Part shown: positions 25,901 to 34,451 of the stretch, piece after piece
Numbering within the stretch: the first letter of the stretch is position 1
Layout: every line of letters begins with the position of its first letter
NCBI RefSeq assembly: GCF_043876835.1
Contig: NZ_JBAWJZ010000005.1
Location: forward strand, 1-64,000
DNA: 64,000 bases
Direction of reading: 5' to 3'
Source of the DNA: Yeosuana sp043876835
Lineage (GTDB): Bacteria > Bacteroidota > Bacteroidia > Flavobacteriales > Flavobacteriaceae
The notes under the pieces: model-generated
Seen by the model: the letters and a program-made list of their open reading frames with translations, nothing else
Databases searched by the model: none
What the model was told of the DNA's origin: nothing
Program-made: the position numbers and the translations under genes

Positions 25901-28144
25901 ATGACCACTTCAAGACGAAAATTTATTAAAATTTCTGCCTTAGGTTTAGGAGGTTTGGCAACAACTTCCAGTGCATTTAAAATGTTTGGAGTAAACTCAT
26001 ATTTGGATGCTGCTGTTAAAGAGAATGTTGCTGAAAAATTTATAAGATCTGCTACCTATTGCGAAGTATGCTTTTGGAAATGTGCAGCTTGGGCTTACAC
26101 AGACGAAGAAGGCGATATTAAAAAGATTATAGGAAATGAAGATGACACACACTGTAATGGACGTTTATGTCCAAGAGGAACTGGTGGAGTTGGAATGTAC
26201 AGTGATGAGGATAGACTAAAAACACCGTTAATTAGAACTACTGTAAACGGTGAAGAAACCTATAGAGAAGCAAGTTGGGAAGAAGCCCTCGATTTAATTG
26301 CTTCTAAATTTAAAGATGTTAAGGAAAAATATGGCCCAGAATCATTTGCGTTACTAAAACATGGCTCACCTGGAAGCCACTTAGAACATTTATTTAAAGC
26401 CTATGGATCTGATACGATTGCAGAACCTGCTTATGCACAATGTAGAGGTCCAAGGGAAACTGGATTTGGATTAACATTTGGTTCTTGGATTGGTTCACCC
26501 GAACCTACAGATATCAGGGACACAAAGTGTTTAGTGCTTATTGGTTCTCATATTGGAGAGAATATGCATAATTCCCAAGTTCAGGAAATGTCTGATGCTA
26601 TTGATAATGGAGCAACAATTATCACAGTCGATCCAAGATTTTCAACTGCTGCAAGTAAATCAAAACATTGGTTGGCCATTAAACCTGCAACAGATATAGC
26701 TTTATTATTATCATGGATGAATGTATTAATTGAAGAAGGTTTATATAATAAAGATTATGTTGAAAAATATACGTCAGGATTTGATCAATTAAAAGCACAT
26801 GTAAAACAATTTACACCTGAATGGGCTTATGGAATCACAACTATAAAGCCTGAAGAAATTAGAAAAACAGCGCGTGTAATGGCAGCTGCAGCTCCTTCAG
26901 TTATTGTGCATCCGGGAAGACATGTTGTTTGGTATGGTGACGATTCACAAAGAGAAAGAGCTATTGCTATATTAAATGGTCTATTAGGGTCATGGGGAAA
27001 TCGAGGAGGTTTTTACTTTAAAGAAAGTTTAAAACTCCCAAAATATCCCCATCCAGAATATCCGGAACCAAAATGGGGTTGGAAACAAATAGGAGAGAAG
27101 TATCCATTTGCTGAAATGGGAATTACTTCTGAATTAATAAAAGCAACTCTTTCTAGTGACGATAATAAATATCCAATTAAAGCGTGGATGGTAGCTGGTA
27201 CGAACTTAATTAATACGTTGCCACAAAGAGATAAAACCATTGAAGCAATTAACGCTGTAGAATTCTTGGTAGTGATTGATACTATGCCAATGGAAATTAC
27301 TGGATATGCAGATGTAGTTCTTCCAGAATGTACTTACCTGGAACGTTATGATGATATACGATCTGCAACAAACAGAACACCTTCAATAGCAGTAAGAGTT
27401 CCAGCAGTTAAGCCTAAGTATGATTCTAAACCAGCTTGGTGGATAAGTAAACAAATAGGAGACCGTTTAGGTCTAGGTGACTATTTTAATTATAATGATT
27501 ATGAAGAAGTTATTGAATGGCAACTTAATGAACTTGGGACTTCTTTAGATGAAATGAAAAAGATAGGAGTTAAAAATTTTGAAAGAAAATCAGGGCCATT
27601 ATTCTTAGAAGAAGGACAAAACCATGTATTTGGAACACCTAGTGGTAAAATAGAGTTTTATTCACATCAATTAGCAGACAAAGGATTTGATGCTATGCCT
27701 GTCTATACGCCTCATCCTGAGCCACAACAAGGTTTTTATAGATTAAACTATGGTAGATCGCCAATGCATACCTTTAGTAGAACCATTAATAACCCAAATT
27801 TAAGTGACTTAAAAAGTGAAAATACGCTGTGGGTAAACCCAAAAGTAGCTAGAGTTTTAGGTTTGAAAAAGAATCAAGAAGTTTGGCTTAAAAACCAAGA
27901 CGGTATTGTATCTACTTTTTCAATAAAAGTGAGAGTTACCGAGAGAGTTAGATGGGATTCGGTGTATATGTATCATGGTTTTGGGCATAATAACAAAAAA
28001 CTATCCAGAGCTTTTGGTAAAGGTATTAGTGATACCGAATTAATATCACAAACAGTAGTAGATCCACTTATGGGTGGAACAGGACTTAGAGGTAATTTTG
28101 TTTCCATTTTAACAGAAGACCCACATAAAAATTCAGAGATATGA
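25901..28144 (+). CDS. Molybdopterin reductase catalytic subunit, PsrA/PhsA-like
   Basis: A 747-residue DMSO-reductase-family enzyme with a Tat signal (SRRKFIK near the start). The [4Fe-4S] cysteines are C54, C57, C61 and C90 (YCEVCFWKC...RLCPRG). The likely Mo ligand is C181 in AYAQCRGPRE, close to the position known in PsrA. The length fits polysulfide/thiosulfate reductase. The Tat signal argues against the cytoplasmic SoeA. The direction could be reduction of polysulfide, thiosulfate or tetrathionate, or oxidation; sequence does not decide. It overlaps the next gene by ATGA. Confidence 0.88.
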   Translation: MTTSRRKFIKISALGLGGLATTSSAFKMFGVNSYLDAAVKENVAEKFIRSATYCEVCFWKCAAWAYTDEEGDIKKIIGNEDDTHCNGRLCPRGTGGVGMYSDEDRLKTPLIRTTVNGEETYREASWEEALDLIASKFKDVKEKYGPESFALLKHGSPGSHLEHLFKAYGSDTIAEPAYAQCRGPRETGFGLTFGSWIGSPEPTDIRDTKCLVLIGSHIGENMHNSQVQEMSDAIDNGATIITVDPRFSTAASKSKHWLAIKPATDIALLLSWMNVLIEEGLYNKDYVEKYTSGFDQLKAHVKQFTPEWAYGITTIKPEEIRKTARVMAAAAPSVIVHPGRHVVWYGDDSQRERAIAILNGLLGSWGNRGGFYFKESLKLPKYPHPEYPEPKWGWKQIGEKYPFAEMGITSELIKATLSSDDNKYPIKAWMVAGTNLINTLPQRDKTIEAINAVEFLVVIDTMPMEITGYADVVLPECTYLERYDDIRSATNRTPSIAVRVPAVKPKYDSKPAWWISKQIGDRLGLGDYFNYNDYEEVIEWQLNELGTSLDEMKKIGVKNFERKSGPLFLEEGQNHVFGTPSGKIEFYSHQLADKGFDAMPVYTPHPEPQQGFYRLNYGRSPMHTFSRTINNPNLSDLKSENTLWVNPKVARVLGLKKNQEVWLKNQDGIVSTFSIKVRVTERVRWDSVYMYHGFGHNNKKLSRAFGKGISDTELISQTVVDPLMGGTGLRGNFVSILTEDPHKNSEI

Positions 28145-28674
28145 GATATGCAATGGTAATAGACACATTAAAATGTGTTGGATGCAGTGATTGCGTTGTG
28201 GCTTGTCAAACAGAGAATAACGTACCACATGGATATTGTAGAGATTGGATAACCGAAGCTGTGAGCGGCTCGTATCCAAACGTAGAACTGGAATTAAGAT
28301 CAGAAAGATGCAATCATTGTGATAATGCACCTTGTGTAAGATGTTGCCCAACAGGAGCAAGTCATATTGTTGAAGGTGGTGTTGTATTGGTTACTGCAAA
28401 TGAATGTATAGGTTGTGGTGCTTGTATAGAATCATGTCCTTATGATGCTCGTTATCAGCATCCAGATGGATATGTAGATAAATGTACATTTTGCCATCAC
28501 AGACTTGAAAAAGGTCAGCTTCCTGCTTGTGTTTCTGTTTGTCCTACAAAATGTATGTATTTTGGAGATTTAGACAATCCGAACAGTGAAGTTTCACAAT
28601 TATTAAAAAACAGAAATTATAAAACGTTGGCACCAGAAGCTGGAACTAACCCACACGTTTTTTACTTAATTTAA
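28141..28674 (+). CDS. 4Fe-4S electron transfer subunit, PsrB/PhsB-like
   Basis: A 177-residue protein with four clusters of cysteines suited to four [4Fe-4S] centres: CVGCSDCVVAC, CNHCDNAPCVRCC, CIGCGACIESC and CTFC...CVSVCPTKC. It relays electrons between the Mo subunit and the membrane subunit. No signal of its own is present, so it is probably co-exported with the Tat-dependent catalytic subunit. Confidence 0.92.
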   Translation: MRYAMVIDTLKCVGCSDCVVACQTENNVPHGYCRDWITEAVSGSYPNVELELRSERCNHCDNAPCVRCCPTGASHIVEGGVVLVTANECIGCGACIESCPYDARYQHPDGYVDKCTFCHHRLEKGQLPACVSVCPTKCMYFGDLDNPNSEVSQLLKNRNYKTLAPEAGTNPHVFYLI

Positions 28675-28686
28675 AGTATTCATATC

Positions 28687-29646
28687 ATGCAAGAAGAATT
28701 ATTTACTAGCGGAAGAAACATTCCTCATATAGATCCTTCATTACAAATCTGGCATTGGCCAATAGCACTCTATCTGTTTTTAGGTGGACTTGCTGCAGGG
28801 ATATTGTTTTTTGCTGCCTTATTTTATGTTTTAGGTAAGGAAAAGGAATATCCAGGAGCTGTTAAAATAGCAACAATAGTGCCTCCAATTGCTTTATCAA
28901 TTGGGTTGTTGGCACTAGTTTACGATTTAACACACCCATTATTCACATGGCAGTTATATACTACTTTTAGAATTGAGTCTCCAATGTCTTGGGGTGCATG
29001 GGTTTTATTAATAGTTACTCCATTATCATTTCTTTGGGCGTTCAGTTATTACAGAGAATCATATGCGAAAATAGAGTCTAAATTAAACTTGTTTGGACGG
29101 CTTAAATTCTTAAATAAGTTTGAGAAATTCATTCAAACAAACAGAATTTATATTGCTTATGCATTAATTCCTTTATCTGTGATTTTAGGAGTTTATACAG
29201 GAATATTATTGTCGGCTTTCAATGCGAGACCATTATGGAACAATGCCATTCTTGGGCCACTGTTTTTAACATCAGGGTTGTCAACAGGTGCAGCAGCTAT
29301 TATTTTACTTTCAAAAAGCATTAAGGAAAGGCATTTGTTTGGCAAAATAGATTTAGGATTAATCATCATTGAATTAGCATTGATTATTCATATGATTATG
29401 GGTTATTATGCAGGTTCACAAGTGCAACTTGAGGCAATGGAATTGATCGTTGGTGGAGAATTTACCTTAATGTTTTTCGGTTTTGTAGTATTGCTAGGTC
29501 TGTTGGTTCCAGCAACATTAGAATTAATAGAACTAATAGGGTATAAAGTTCCTGTAATAGTTCCTGCTCTTTTAGTTATTATTGGCGGTTTGATTTTTAG
29601 ATTTATTATGATAGAAGCCGGCCAATTAACAAGATATCTTTATTAA
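28687..29646 (+). CDS. NrfD/PsrC-type membrane subunit
   Basis: A 319-residue integral membrane protein with about eight or nine helices and the family start IWHWPIALYLFLGGLAAGILFFAAL. It anchors the Mo/Fe-S subunits and exchanges electrons with quinone. Third gene of the A-B-C set, twelve bases after the ferredoxin subunit. Confidence 0.92.
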   Translation: MQEELFTSGRNIPHIDPSLQIWHWPIALYLFLGGLAAGILFFAALFYVLGKEKEYPGAVKIATIVPPIALSIGLLALVYDLTHPLFTWQLYTTFRIESPMSWGAWVLLIVTPLSFLWAFSYYRESYAKIESKLNLFGRLKFLNKFEKFIQTNRIYIAYALIPLSVILGVYTGILLSAFNARPLWNNAILGPLFLTSGLSTGAAAIILLSKSIKERHLFGKIDLGLIIIELALIIHMIMGYYAGSQVQLEAMELIVGGEFTLMFFGFVVLLGLLVPATLELIELIGYKVPVIVPALLVIIGGLIFRFIMIEAGQLTRYLY

Positions 29647-29657
29647 AATTATTAATC

Positions 29658-30188
29658 ATGAAAAAAGATAAAAAAACAAATAGTCACGTGTATTGGAACC
29701 CATATTATGGAGGGTTTTTACTTGGGATTATAATTATTTTCACCTTTTACTTAACAGGAAGAGGATTGGGTGCAAGTGGTGCTATGAAAAGTAGTGTAGT
29801 TACCATAGTAGATAAAGTAGCGCCAACTCACGCTGAAAGCAATGCTTATTACAGCAAATTTATTAGTAAAGACGATTCACCAATGAATACTTGGTTGGTT
29901 TTTGAAGCTTTAGGAGTTTTAATTGGGGCATTTATTTCCGGTGGATTAAATGGAAGAATTAGATGGAGAGTTCAACATTCCCCAAAAATTTCAAGTAAAA
30001 GAAGACTTGTTTTTGCATTATTAGGCGGAATACTATTCGGATTGGGCGCTCAAATTGCAAGAGGATGTACAAGTGGAGCAGCTTTAAGTGGAATGGCGGT
30101 ACTATCATCAGGTGGTTTTTTAACTATGTTGGCCATTTTCGGTTCAGCTTATGCAACTGCTTACTTTTTTAGAAAAAATTGGATTTAA
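29658..30188 (+). CDS. YeeE/YedE family transporter, first half
   Basis: A 176-residue membrane protein with the YeeE/YedE sulfur-transport signature QIARGCTSGAALSGMAVLSSGGF near the C-terminus and three to four helices. It corresponds to one half of TsuA-like transporters, which take up thiosulfate using cysteines in the pore; C136 or so in ARGCTSG would be such a residue. The other half is the next gene, 19 bases on, so the pair probably forms one transporter. Confidence 0.87.
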   Translation: MKKDKKTNSHVYWNPYYGGFLLGIIIIFTFYLTGRGLGASGAMKSSVVTIVDKVAPTHAESNAYYSKFISKDDSPMNTWLVFEALGVLIGAFISGGLNGRIRWRVQHSPKISSKRRLVFALLGGILFGLGAQIARGCTSGAALSGMAVLSSGGFLTMLAIFGSAYATAYFFRKNWI

Positions 30189-30207
30189 TAAATAAAAATA
30201 AATAATT

Positions 30208-30798
30208 ATGGGACCTTTAATTCCTAACGGCATAATTCCTATTGAATGGGATAGTATAATAGCCATTTTCATTGGTATTGTTTTTGGCTTTGTTTTAGAA
30301 TCTTCTGGATTTTCATCTTCAAGAAAACTTGCAGGAGTATTTTATGGCTATGATTTTGCCGTTTTAAAAGTATTTTTTACCGCAGCTGCAGTATCTGTAA
30401 TAGGACTTTATTACATGGATTATCTAGGTTATTTGGATATCAGTCAATTATATGTGCATCCTACATACTTGTGGGGAGCAATTATAGGAGGTGTTATTAT
30501 GGGTGTTGGTTTTGTTTCTGGTGGTTTTTGTCCGGGAACAAGTTTATGTGCAGTAGCGATAGGCAAGTTAGATGCTTGGATCTATGTAGCTGGAATTATG
30601 ATTGGAGTTTTTCTGTTTTCAGAGCTTTATTCATTCTTTGATCCAATTTATAATGGATATTTCCTTGGAAACATAACCTTGATTGATTCATTTGGATGGA
30701 ATCCTTACTGGGTAATATTTATTTTTTCTATCATAGCAATAGTTGCATTTGCAGTTTCTGATATGGTTAGAAAAAAAGTTAAAAAAGTGTTTTACTAA
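30208..30798 (+). CDS. YeeE/YedE family transporter, second half
   Basis: A 196-residue membrane protein with five to six helices and the family motif SGGFCPGTSLCAVAIGKLDAW, which holds two cysteines. Complementary to the preceding gene. Together they would transport a sulfur compound (thiosulfate or sulfane sulfur) between the periplasm and the cytoplasm. Followed 15 bases later by the first GGC-tailed protein. Confidence 0.87.
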   Translation: MGPLIPNGIIPIEWDSIIAIFIGIVFGFVLESSGFSSSRKLAGVFYGYDFAVLKVFFTAAAVSVIGLYYMDYLGYLDISQLYVHPTYLWGAIIGGVIMGVGFVSGGFCPGTSLCAVAIGKLDAWIYVAGIMIGVFLFSELYSFFDPIYNGYFLGNITLIDSFGWNPYWVIFIFSIIAIVAFAVSDMVRKKVKKVFY

Positions 30799-30813
30799 TA
30801 AAACGAAAATACA

Positions 30814-31476
30814 ATGGATAAAAAAAAGATAGCCAAAGTAGCTGCTTTCAGGTATAAAATATTAGCAATAATTTTTTTAGTACTTGCAGGAGGCTTGGTT
30901 TTACTGCCAAAATATCAAAAGCAGGAAGGCATAAAATCTGAAGCATTATTAAGTCATGCCAATAGCCCTGAGAGATATATTTCTACAGATCAAATTGCTA
31001 ATAAAATAATCAATCAAGACCCTTCTTTTATACTGGTTGATGTTAGAGATGAGGATAATTATAATAAATACTCACTTCCAAATGCTGTTAGCATTCCTCT
31101 TAAAAAAATATTTGATGAAGAATCTATAGCTTATTTAAATCAAAATCAGTTTGATGTTGTTTTCTTTTCAAATGATAATTTTTATGCTGATCAAGCTTGG
31201 ATGCTTTGTGATAGATTAGGGTTTAAAAACCTAAGAGTTTTGAATGGAGGTTTAAATAAATGGTTTACTACTATAATTAATCCTACGAAGCCAAATGAAG
31301 ACATGCCTGCTGAAGAATTTGAATTGTATTCAACTCGAAAAGCAGCTAGTATGTTTTTTGGAGTTGTATATCCAGATCAGGTTAAGGCAGAGGATTCAAA
31401 TGTAAAAACTGAAGCTCCAAAGCAAGTAATAACTGTTCAAAAGAAAAAGAAAAAAGTAGCTGAAGGAGGTTGCTGA
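30814..31476 (+). CDS. Membrane-anchored rhodanese-fold protein without catalytic Cys, GGC tail (1)
   Basis: A 220-residue protein with a basic N-terminus, one membrane helix (about 15-31) and a rhodanese fold (about 57-155: ILVDVRDEDNYNKYSLPNAVSIPL). By topology this domain lies outside the membrane. The catalytic loop reads FFSNDNFYADQAW, with no cysteine. The end is a lysine-rich arm TVQKKKKKVAEGGC with a terminal cysteine, shared exactly with the next gene. An additional cysteine sits in MLCDRLGF. I infer that the tail cysteine carries sulfur or binds a partner. Family not recognised beyond the rhodanese fold. Confidence 0.8.
   Translation: MDKKKIAKVAAFRYKILAIIFLVLAGGLVLLPKYQKQEGIKSEALLSHANSPERYISTDQIANKIINQDPSFILVDVRDEDNYNKYSLPNAVSIPLKKIFDEESIAYLNQNQFDVVFFSNDNFYADQAWMLCDRLGFKNLRVLNGGLNKWFTTIINPTKPNEDMPAEEFELYSTRKAASMFFGVVYPDQVKAEDSNVKTEAPKQVITVQKKKKKVAEGGC
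31432..31473 (+). repeat. 42-bp direct repeat coding for the GGC tail, copy 1
   Basis: Encodes TVQKKKKKVAEGGC. It differs from the copy at 32071-32112 at two positions only, both silent (gct/gcg and tgc/tgt). Confidence 0.9.
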
Positions 31477-31503
31477 TTTTTAAACTTTATTAGAATTTCT
31501 ATT

Positions 31504-32115
31504 ATGAAAGAATTAGAAAAAGTAAAACGTATATCAATTGCTTCAACACTTTTTATACTAGCTGTATTAATAGGTGTTTTGACTTTTGAAAGACCAAAAA
31601 ACATGTATGCAATGAACACCAAAACAGCTTTGGAAAAGTTGAATACGAATGATTATGTAGTTTCATTAAAAGACATAACGTTAGAGGCAATATTGATAGA
31701 TATTAGAAGCCAGTATGAATACGATAAAGGGCATCTTGAAAATGCTATTAATATTTCTGTCCCTGATATTTTAAGTGAAGAAAACCAGGGGCTTTTTATG
31801 GAGCTTAAGGATTCAAATAAAACAGTGGTTTTATACGGAAAAAGTCCGCAAGAAGCCAATATTCCTTTTATGCTTTTGTATCAATTAGGTTTTGATAATA
31901 TTAAATTATTGTCTGTAGATAATAATTATTTGCAAAATAAATTGGTCACAAACCAAAGTGACATTGAAAAGCCAGTGGCAGATATCAAAGCTTTTATTGA
32001 TGAATCCGTTAAGAATTCAAATGTTTCAAACATTGAAACAGAAAAACCAGAACCTGTTAAAAAGGTAGTTACTGTTCAAAAGAAAAAGAAAAAAGTAGCG
32101 GAAGGAGGTTGTTAA
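31504..32115 (+). CDS. Membrane-anchored rhodanese-fold protein without catalytic Cys, GGC tail (2)
   Basis: A 203-residue paralogue of the preceding protein: N-terminal helix (about 10-27), rhodanese fold (about 50-140: AILIDIRSQYEYDKGHLENAINISV) and a loop LYGKSPQEANIPF without cysteine. The tail TVQKKKKKVAEGGC is identical. The terminal C203 is the only cysteine in the whole protein, which argues strongly that the tail is functional. The bodies of the two proteins are far more diverged than the tails. Last gene before the second Crp-type regulator. Confidence 0.8.
   Translation: MKELEKVKRISIASTLFILAVLIGVLTFERPKNMYAMNTKTALEKLNTNDYVVSLKDITLEAILIDIRSQYEYDKGHLENAINISVPDILSEENQGLFMELKDSNKTVVLYGKSPQEANIPFMLLYQLGFDNIKLLSVDNNYLQNKLVTNQSDIEKPVADIKAFIDESVKNSNVSNIETEKPEPVKKVVTVQKKKKKVAEGGC
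32071..32112 (+). repeat. 42-bp direct repeat coding for the GGC tail, copy 2
   Basis: The second copy, 639 bases downstream of the first. The flanking coding sequence is not conserved at this level. Confidence 0.9.
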
Positions 32116-32194
32116 TCTATTCTATTATTGAATAGTATTTTAGGCTTAAAAATCATTTTTATTTTAATTAAAAATAATTTTAGACATCATAAAG

Positions 32195-32851
32195 TTGAAT
32201 AATAAAGAATCAATACTAAAAGAAAAATTCATTAACTATTATTCTGATGTTTTTGAAGAAAAACTTATTAAGGAAATAATAAAGGTAGGTCATTTCGAAA
32301 CTCTTGCAGCAGGAGATCTTTTGATAGATGTTGGAGATGATTTAACACACATTCCTTTAATTATTGAAGGTACTGTTAAAATTATAAGACATATAAATGA
32401 AGACGGTGAATTAGCCTTATATTATTTAAAACCAGGTGAAACATGCGCTATTTCATTTATCAATTGCATAGAAACTAAAAAAAGTGTTTTTGAGGGTATT
32501 GTAGAAACAGATTTTGAAGCTGTTTTTATTCCAGTTGATAAAATTGATGAATGGTTGGTTATTTATAAATCTTGGAGACGGTACATAATAGATAGTTATC
32601 ATTTTAGATTAATGGAAATGCTGGAGTCTATAGATGGTCTGGCTTTTAATAATTTGAATGAGCGTTTATTTAAATATCTAAAAGATATGTCTAAACGATA
32701 TAATAAAAAAGTTTTACCGGTTACACATCAGGAAATTGCGAATGATATGAATACTTCAAGGGTTGTAATTTCCAGAATAATAAAACAGTTGCAAGAAGAA
32801 GGAAAAATAATTTCTACCAGAAATAAAATTAAAGTTTTAGATTTTAAATAG
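32195..32851 (+). CDS. Crp/Fnr-family transcriptional regulator (paralogue 2)
   Basis: A 218-residue paralogue of the regulator at 13697, with the same layout and the same two cysteines C84 and C91 (TCAISFINC) as its only cysteines. The recognition helix TSRVVISRIIK is nearly the same as in paralogue 1, so both should bind the same DNA. The start is a TTG with no ATG nearby, supported by alignment with paralogue 1. It follows the GGC-tail genes and ends in a strong terminator, so it closes the sulfur island. Confidence 0.86.
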   Translation: MNNKESILKEKFINYYSDVFEEKLIKEIIKVGHFETLAAGDLLIDVGDDLTHIPLIIEGTVKIIRHINEDGELALYYLKPGETCAISFINCIETKKSVFEGIVETDFEAVFIPVDKIDEWLVIYKSWRRYIIDSYHFRLMEMLESIDGLAFNNLNERLFKYLKDMSKRYNKKVLPVTHQEIANDMNTSRVVISRIIKQLQEEGKIISTRNKIKVLDFK

Positions 32852-32880
32852 AAGTTTGAATTATTGATTTTAAGGATAGA

Positions 32881-32911
32881 AAAAGCCTGTCAATTAAATT
32901 GACAGGCTTTT
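32881..32911. terminator. Strong terminator shared by Crp paralogue 2 and OmpP1 genes
   Basis: A perfect 15-bp palindrome arm (AAAAGCCTGTCAATT) around a single central A, ending in TTTT on the plus strand and, because it is symmetric, also on the minus strand. Confidence 0.88.
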
Positions 32912-32943
32912 TCACTTTGAGGTATTAAAAAAGTTTGTTTGTC

Positions 32944-34254
32944 TTACTTTTTAAATTTATAGCTAAAACCTAGCATAACCATATCGGTAGTCATATCGTA
33001 TGAAACATTACTGCCTGGAATTGCTCCATATGGTGGATAAGCTTGAGCAAACGCTGGGTTTAATATTTTTCCAGATGTTTTACCATCGCTAGCTCCATGA
33101 TGATATACAGCATCTATAGTGAATTTTTCACTAAATTCATAGCTAAATCCAAACTGAAATGCGTCTTTAATGATTGCGGTTGCAGGAATATTAAAGAAAG
33201 CAACATCACTATCAATTGGGTTAGAACTGTATGTGTAACCTACGCGTAATGGCAATTTCTTAATTCCTTTGTATTGTAATCCAGCAGATAAAATGCTAAT
33301 GTTTTTCCAGCCAAAACCAACAACTGATGCTTTTTGAGTCCATCCTGTATTCATAAAACCAGCTGTATTTTCATAATCTACTCTTCTAAAGTCGAAAGCA
33401 AAATCAAAATCGCTAGTTGAATATCCTAACCCAAGAGAGAAGATTCCAGGATAATCCATTTGAAACTCATTTTTAGAAGTACCATTATCTAAATAAGTAT
33501 TATCGAATTTGAATTTTAAGAAGGTTTGAGGCATTTTATAAGAAGCTCCAAGTTTTATACCGTTACCTGAATCATAGAAAACACCAAATTGAGCTCCAAA
33601 TCCTATAGCTACTGTGCTTTCTGTAGAAGGATATCCGGCTGCTGTTGGGTAAGCTGTTGGGTTTGGAGTTAATTCAAGAGAAGAATAGTTTATTGTTGGT
33701 TGAACACCAATTGAAAACTTTTCTGTTAATTGATAAGCCCAAGTTGCTCCAACTTGCAATAACATATAGTCTGATTCAATACGACCAAAACCACCCATAC
33801 TTTGTGGCATGTTAATTGGATTGGTCATGCTTTCTGGGAAAGTAACACCAAAACCACTGATACCAAAAGCAGAAACACCAAAAGTGTGTTTGCTACCTTC
33901 TTTTCCCCATACCATTGCTAAAGCTGGCATGGGTGAAACTCCTCTATCGTCTTTAGTTGTTCCACTGTAAAAATTTCCAGTTGGTTGTCCATATTGATTG
34001 AATTCTGGAACAGTAGAGTAAAGCTGAGGTGAAGAGAAAAATGCTCCAATATCAAATTTTAATATTTTTTCGTCAAAAACTGATATTGCTGCAGGATTCC
34101 ATTGTAAGGCTCCCGAAATATCCAATGGTTGTGCTGTAGAAGCACCACCCATAGACATGTTAACAGCACCTACACCTTGCATAATGTGTCCTGCTTGTGA
34201 AAACATCATAGCAGAAAAAGTTAATAAAAAGATTGGTAAAATTAAAGATTTCAT
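32944..34254 (-). CDS. OmpP1/FadL family outer-membrane transport protein
   Basis: A 436-residue protein with a signal peptide (MKSLILPIFLLTFSAMMFSQA) and the FadL/OmpP1 N-terminal hatch motif GHIMQGVGAVNMSMGGASTA...GALQWNPAAIS. The remainder is amphipathic beta strands, ending in FSYKFKK. Family members let hydrophobic compounds through the outer membrane. Its promoter carries the same Crp-type box and spacing as the sulfur operons, so it is probably co-regulated with them. Confidence 0.88.
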   Translation of the reverse strand: MKSLILPIFLLTFSAMMFSQAGHIMQGVGAVNMSMGGASTAQPLDISGALQWNPAAISVFDEKILKFDIGAFFSSPQLYSTVPEFNQYGQPTGNFYSGTTKDDRGVSPMPALAMVWGKEGSKHTFGVSAFGISGFGVTFPESMTNPINMPQSMGGFGRIESDYMLLQVGATWAYQLTEKFSIGVQPTINYSSLELTPNPTAYPTAAGYPSTESTVAIGFGAQFGVFYDSGNGIKLGASYKMPQTFLKFKFDNTYLDNGTSKNEFQMDYPGIFSLGLGYSTSDFDFAFDFRRVDYENTAGFMNTGWTQKASVVGFGWKNISILSAGLQYKGIKKLPLRVGYTYSSNPIDSDVAFFNIPATAIIKDAFQFGFSYEFSEKFTIDAVYHHGASDGKTSGKILNPAFAQAYPPYGAIPGSNVSYDMTTDMVMLGFSYKFKK

Positions 34255-34345
34255 AGTTTCATGATTTGTATGACATTTTAAAACAACCTCTTTTTTTAAT
34301 ACTTAAAAGTTATTTTAATATGTTTATTATTAATAATAGTTTATA

Positions 34346-34389
34346 CAAATTTACACTTTGAAATTCTAGATAATCATGACTTTTGTCAC
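34346..34389 (-). promoter_or_regulatory. Crp-type box promoter of the OmpP1 gene
   Basis: The box at 34376-34389 reads ATGACTTTTGTCAC on the plus strand, one base off ATGAY-N4-RTCAT. On the minus strand its centre (34382.5) lies exactly 29.5 bp before TAAATTTG (34353-34346), a perfect TAnnTTTG. Confidence 0.72.
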
Positions 34390-34451
34390 CCTTTTTAATA
34401 ATTAATTCGCCACAGTTATTTTTTGCCTTGCATGTTTTTTTTCTGATTGAA

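Noticed and set aside
31462..31470. GAAGGAGGT in the GGC-tail repeats looks like a Shine-Dalgarno sequence for the next gene
   Set aside because: It is too far (over 30 bases) from the next ATG in the first copy, and it is explained as codons Glu-Gly-Gly; such sites are rarely used in this phylum.
32117..32140. Short hairpin CTATTC-N7-GAATAG after the second GGC-tail gene
   Set aside because: Only six base pairs, all but two A-T, and a poor T tract; too weak to call as terminator.
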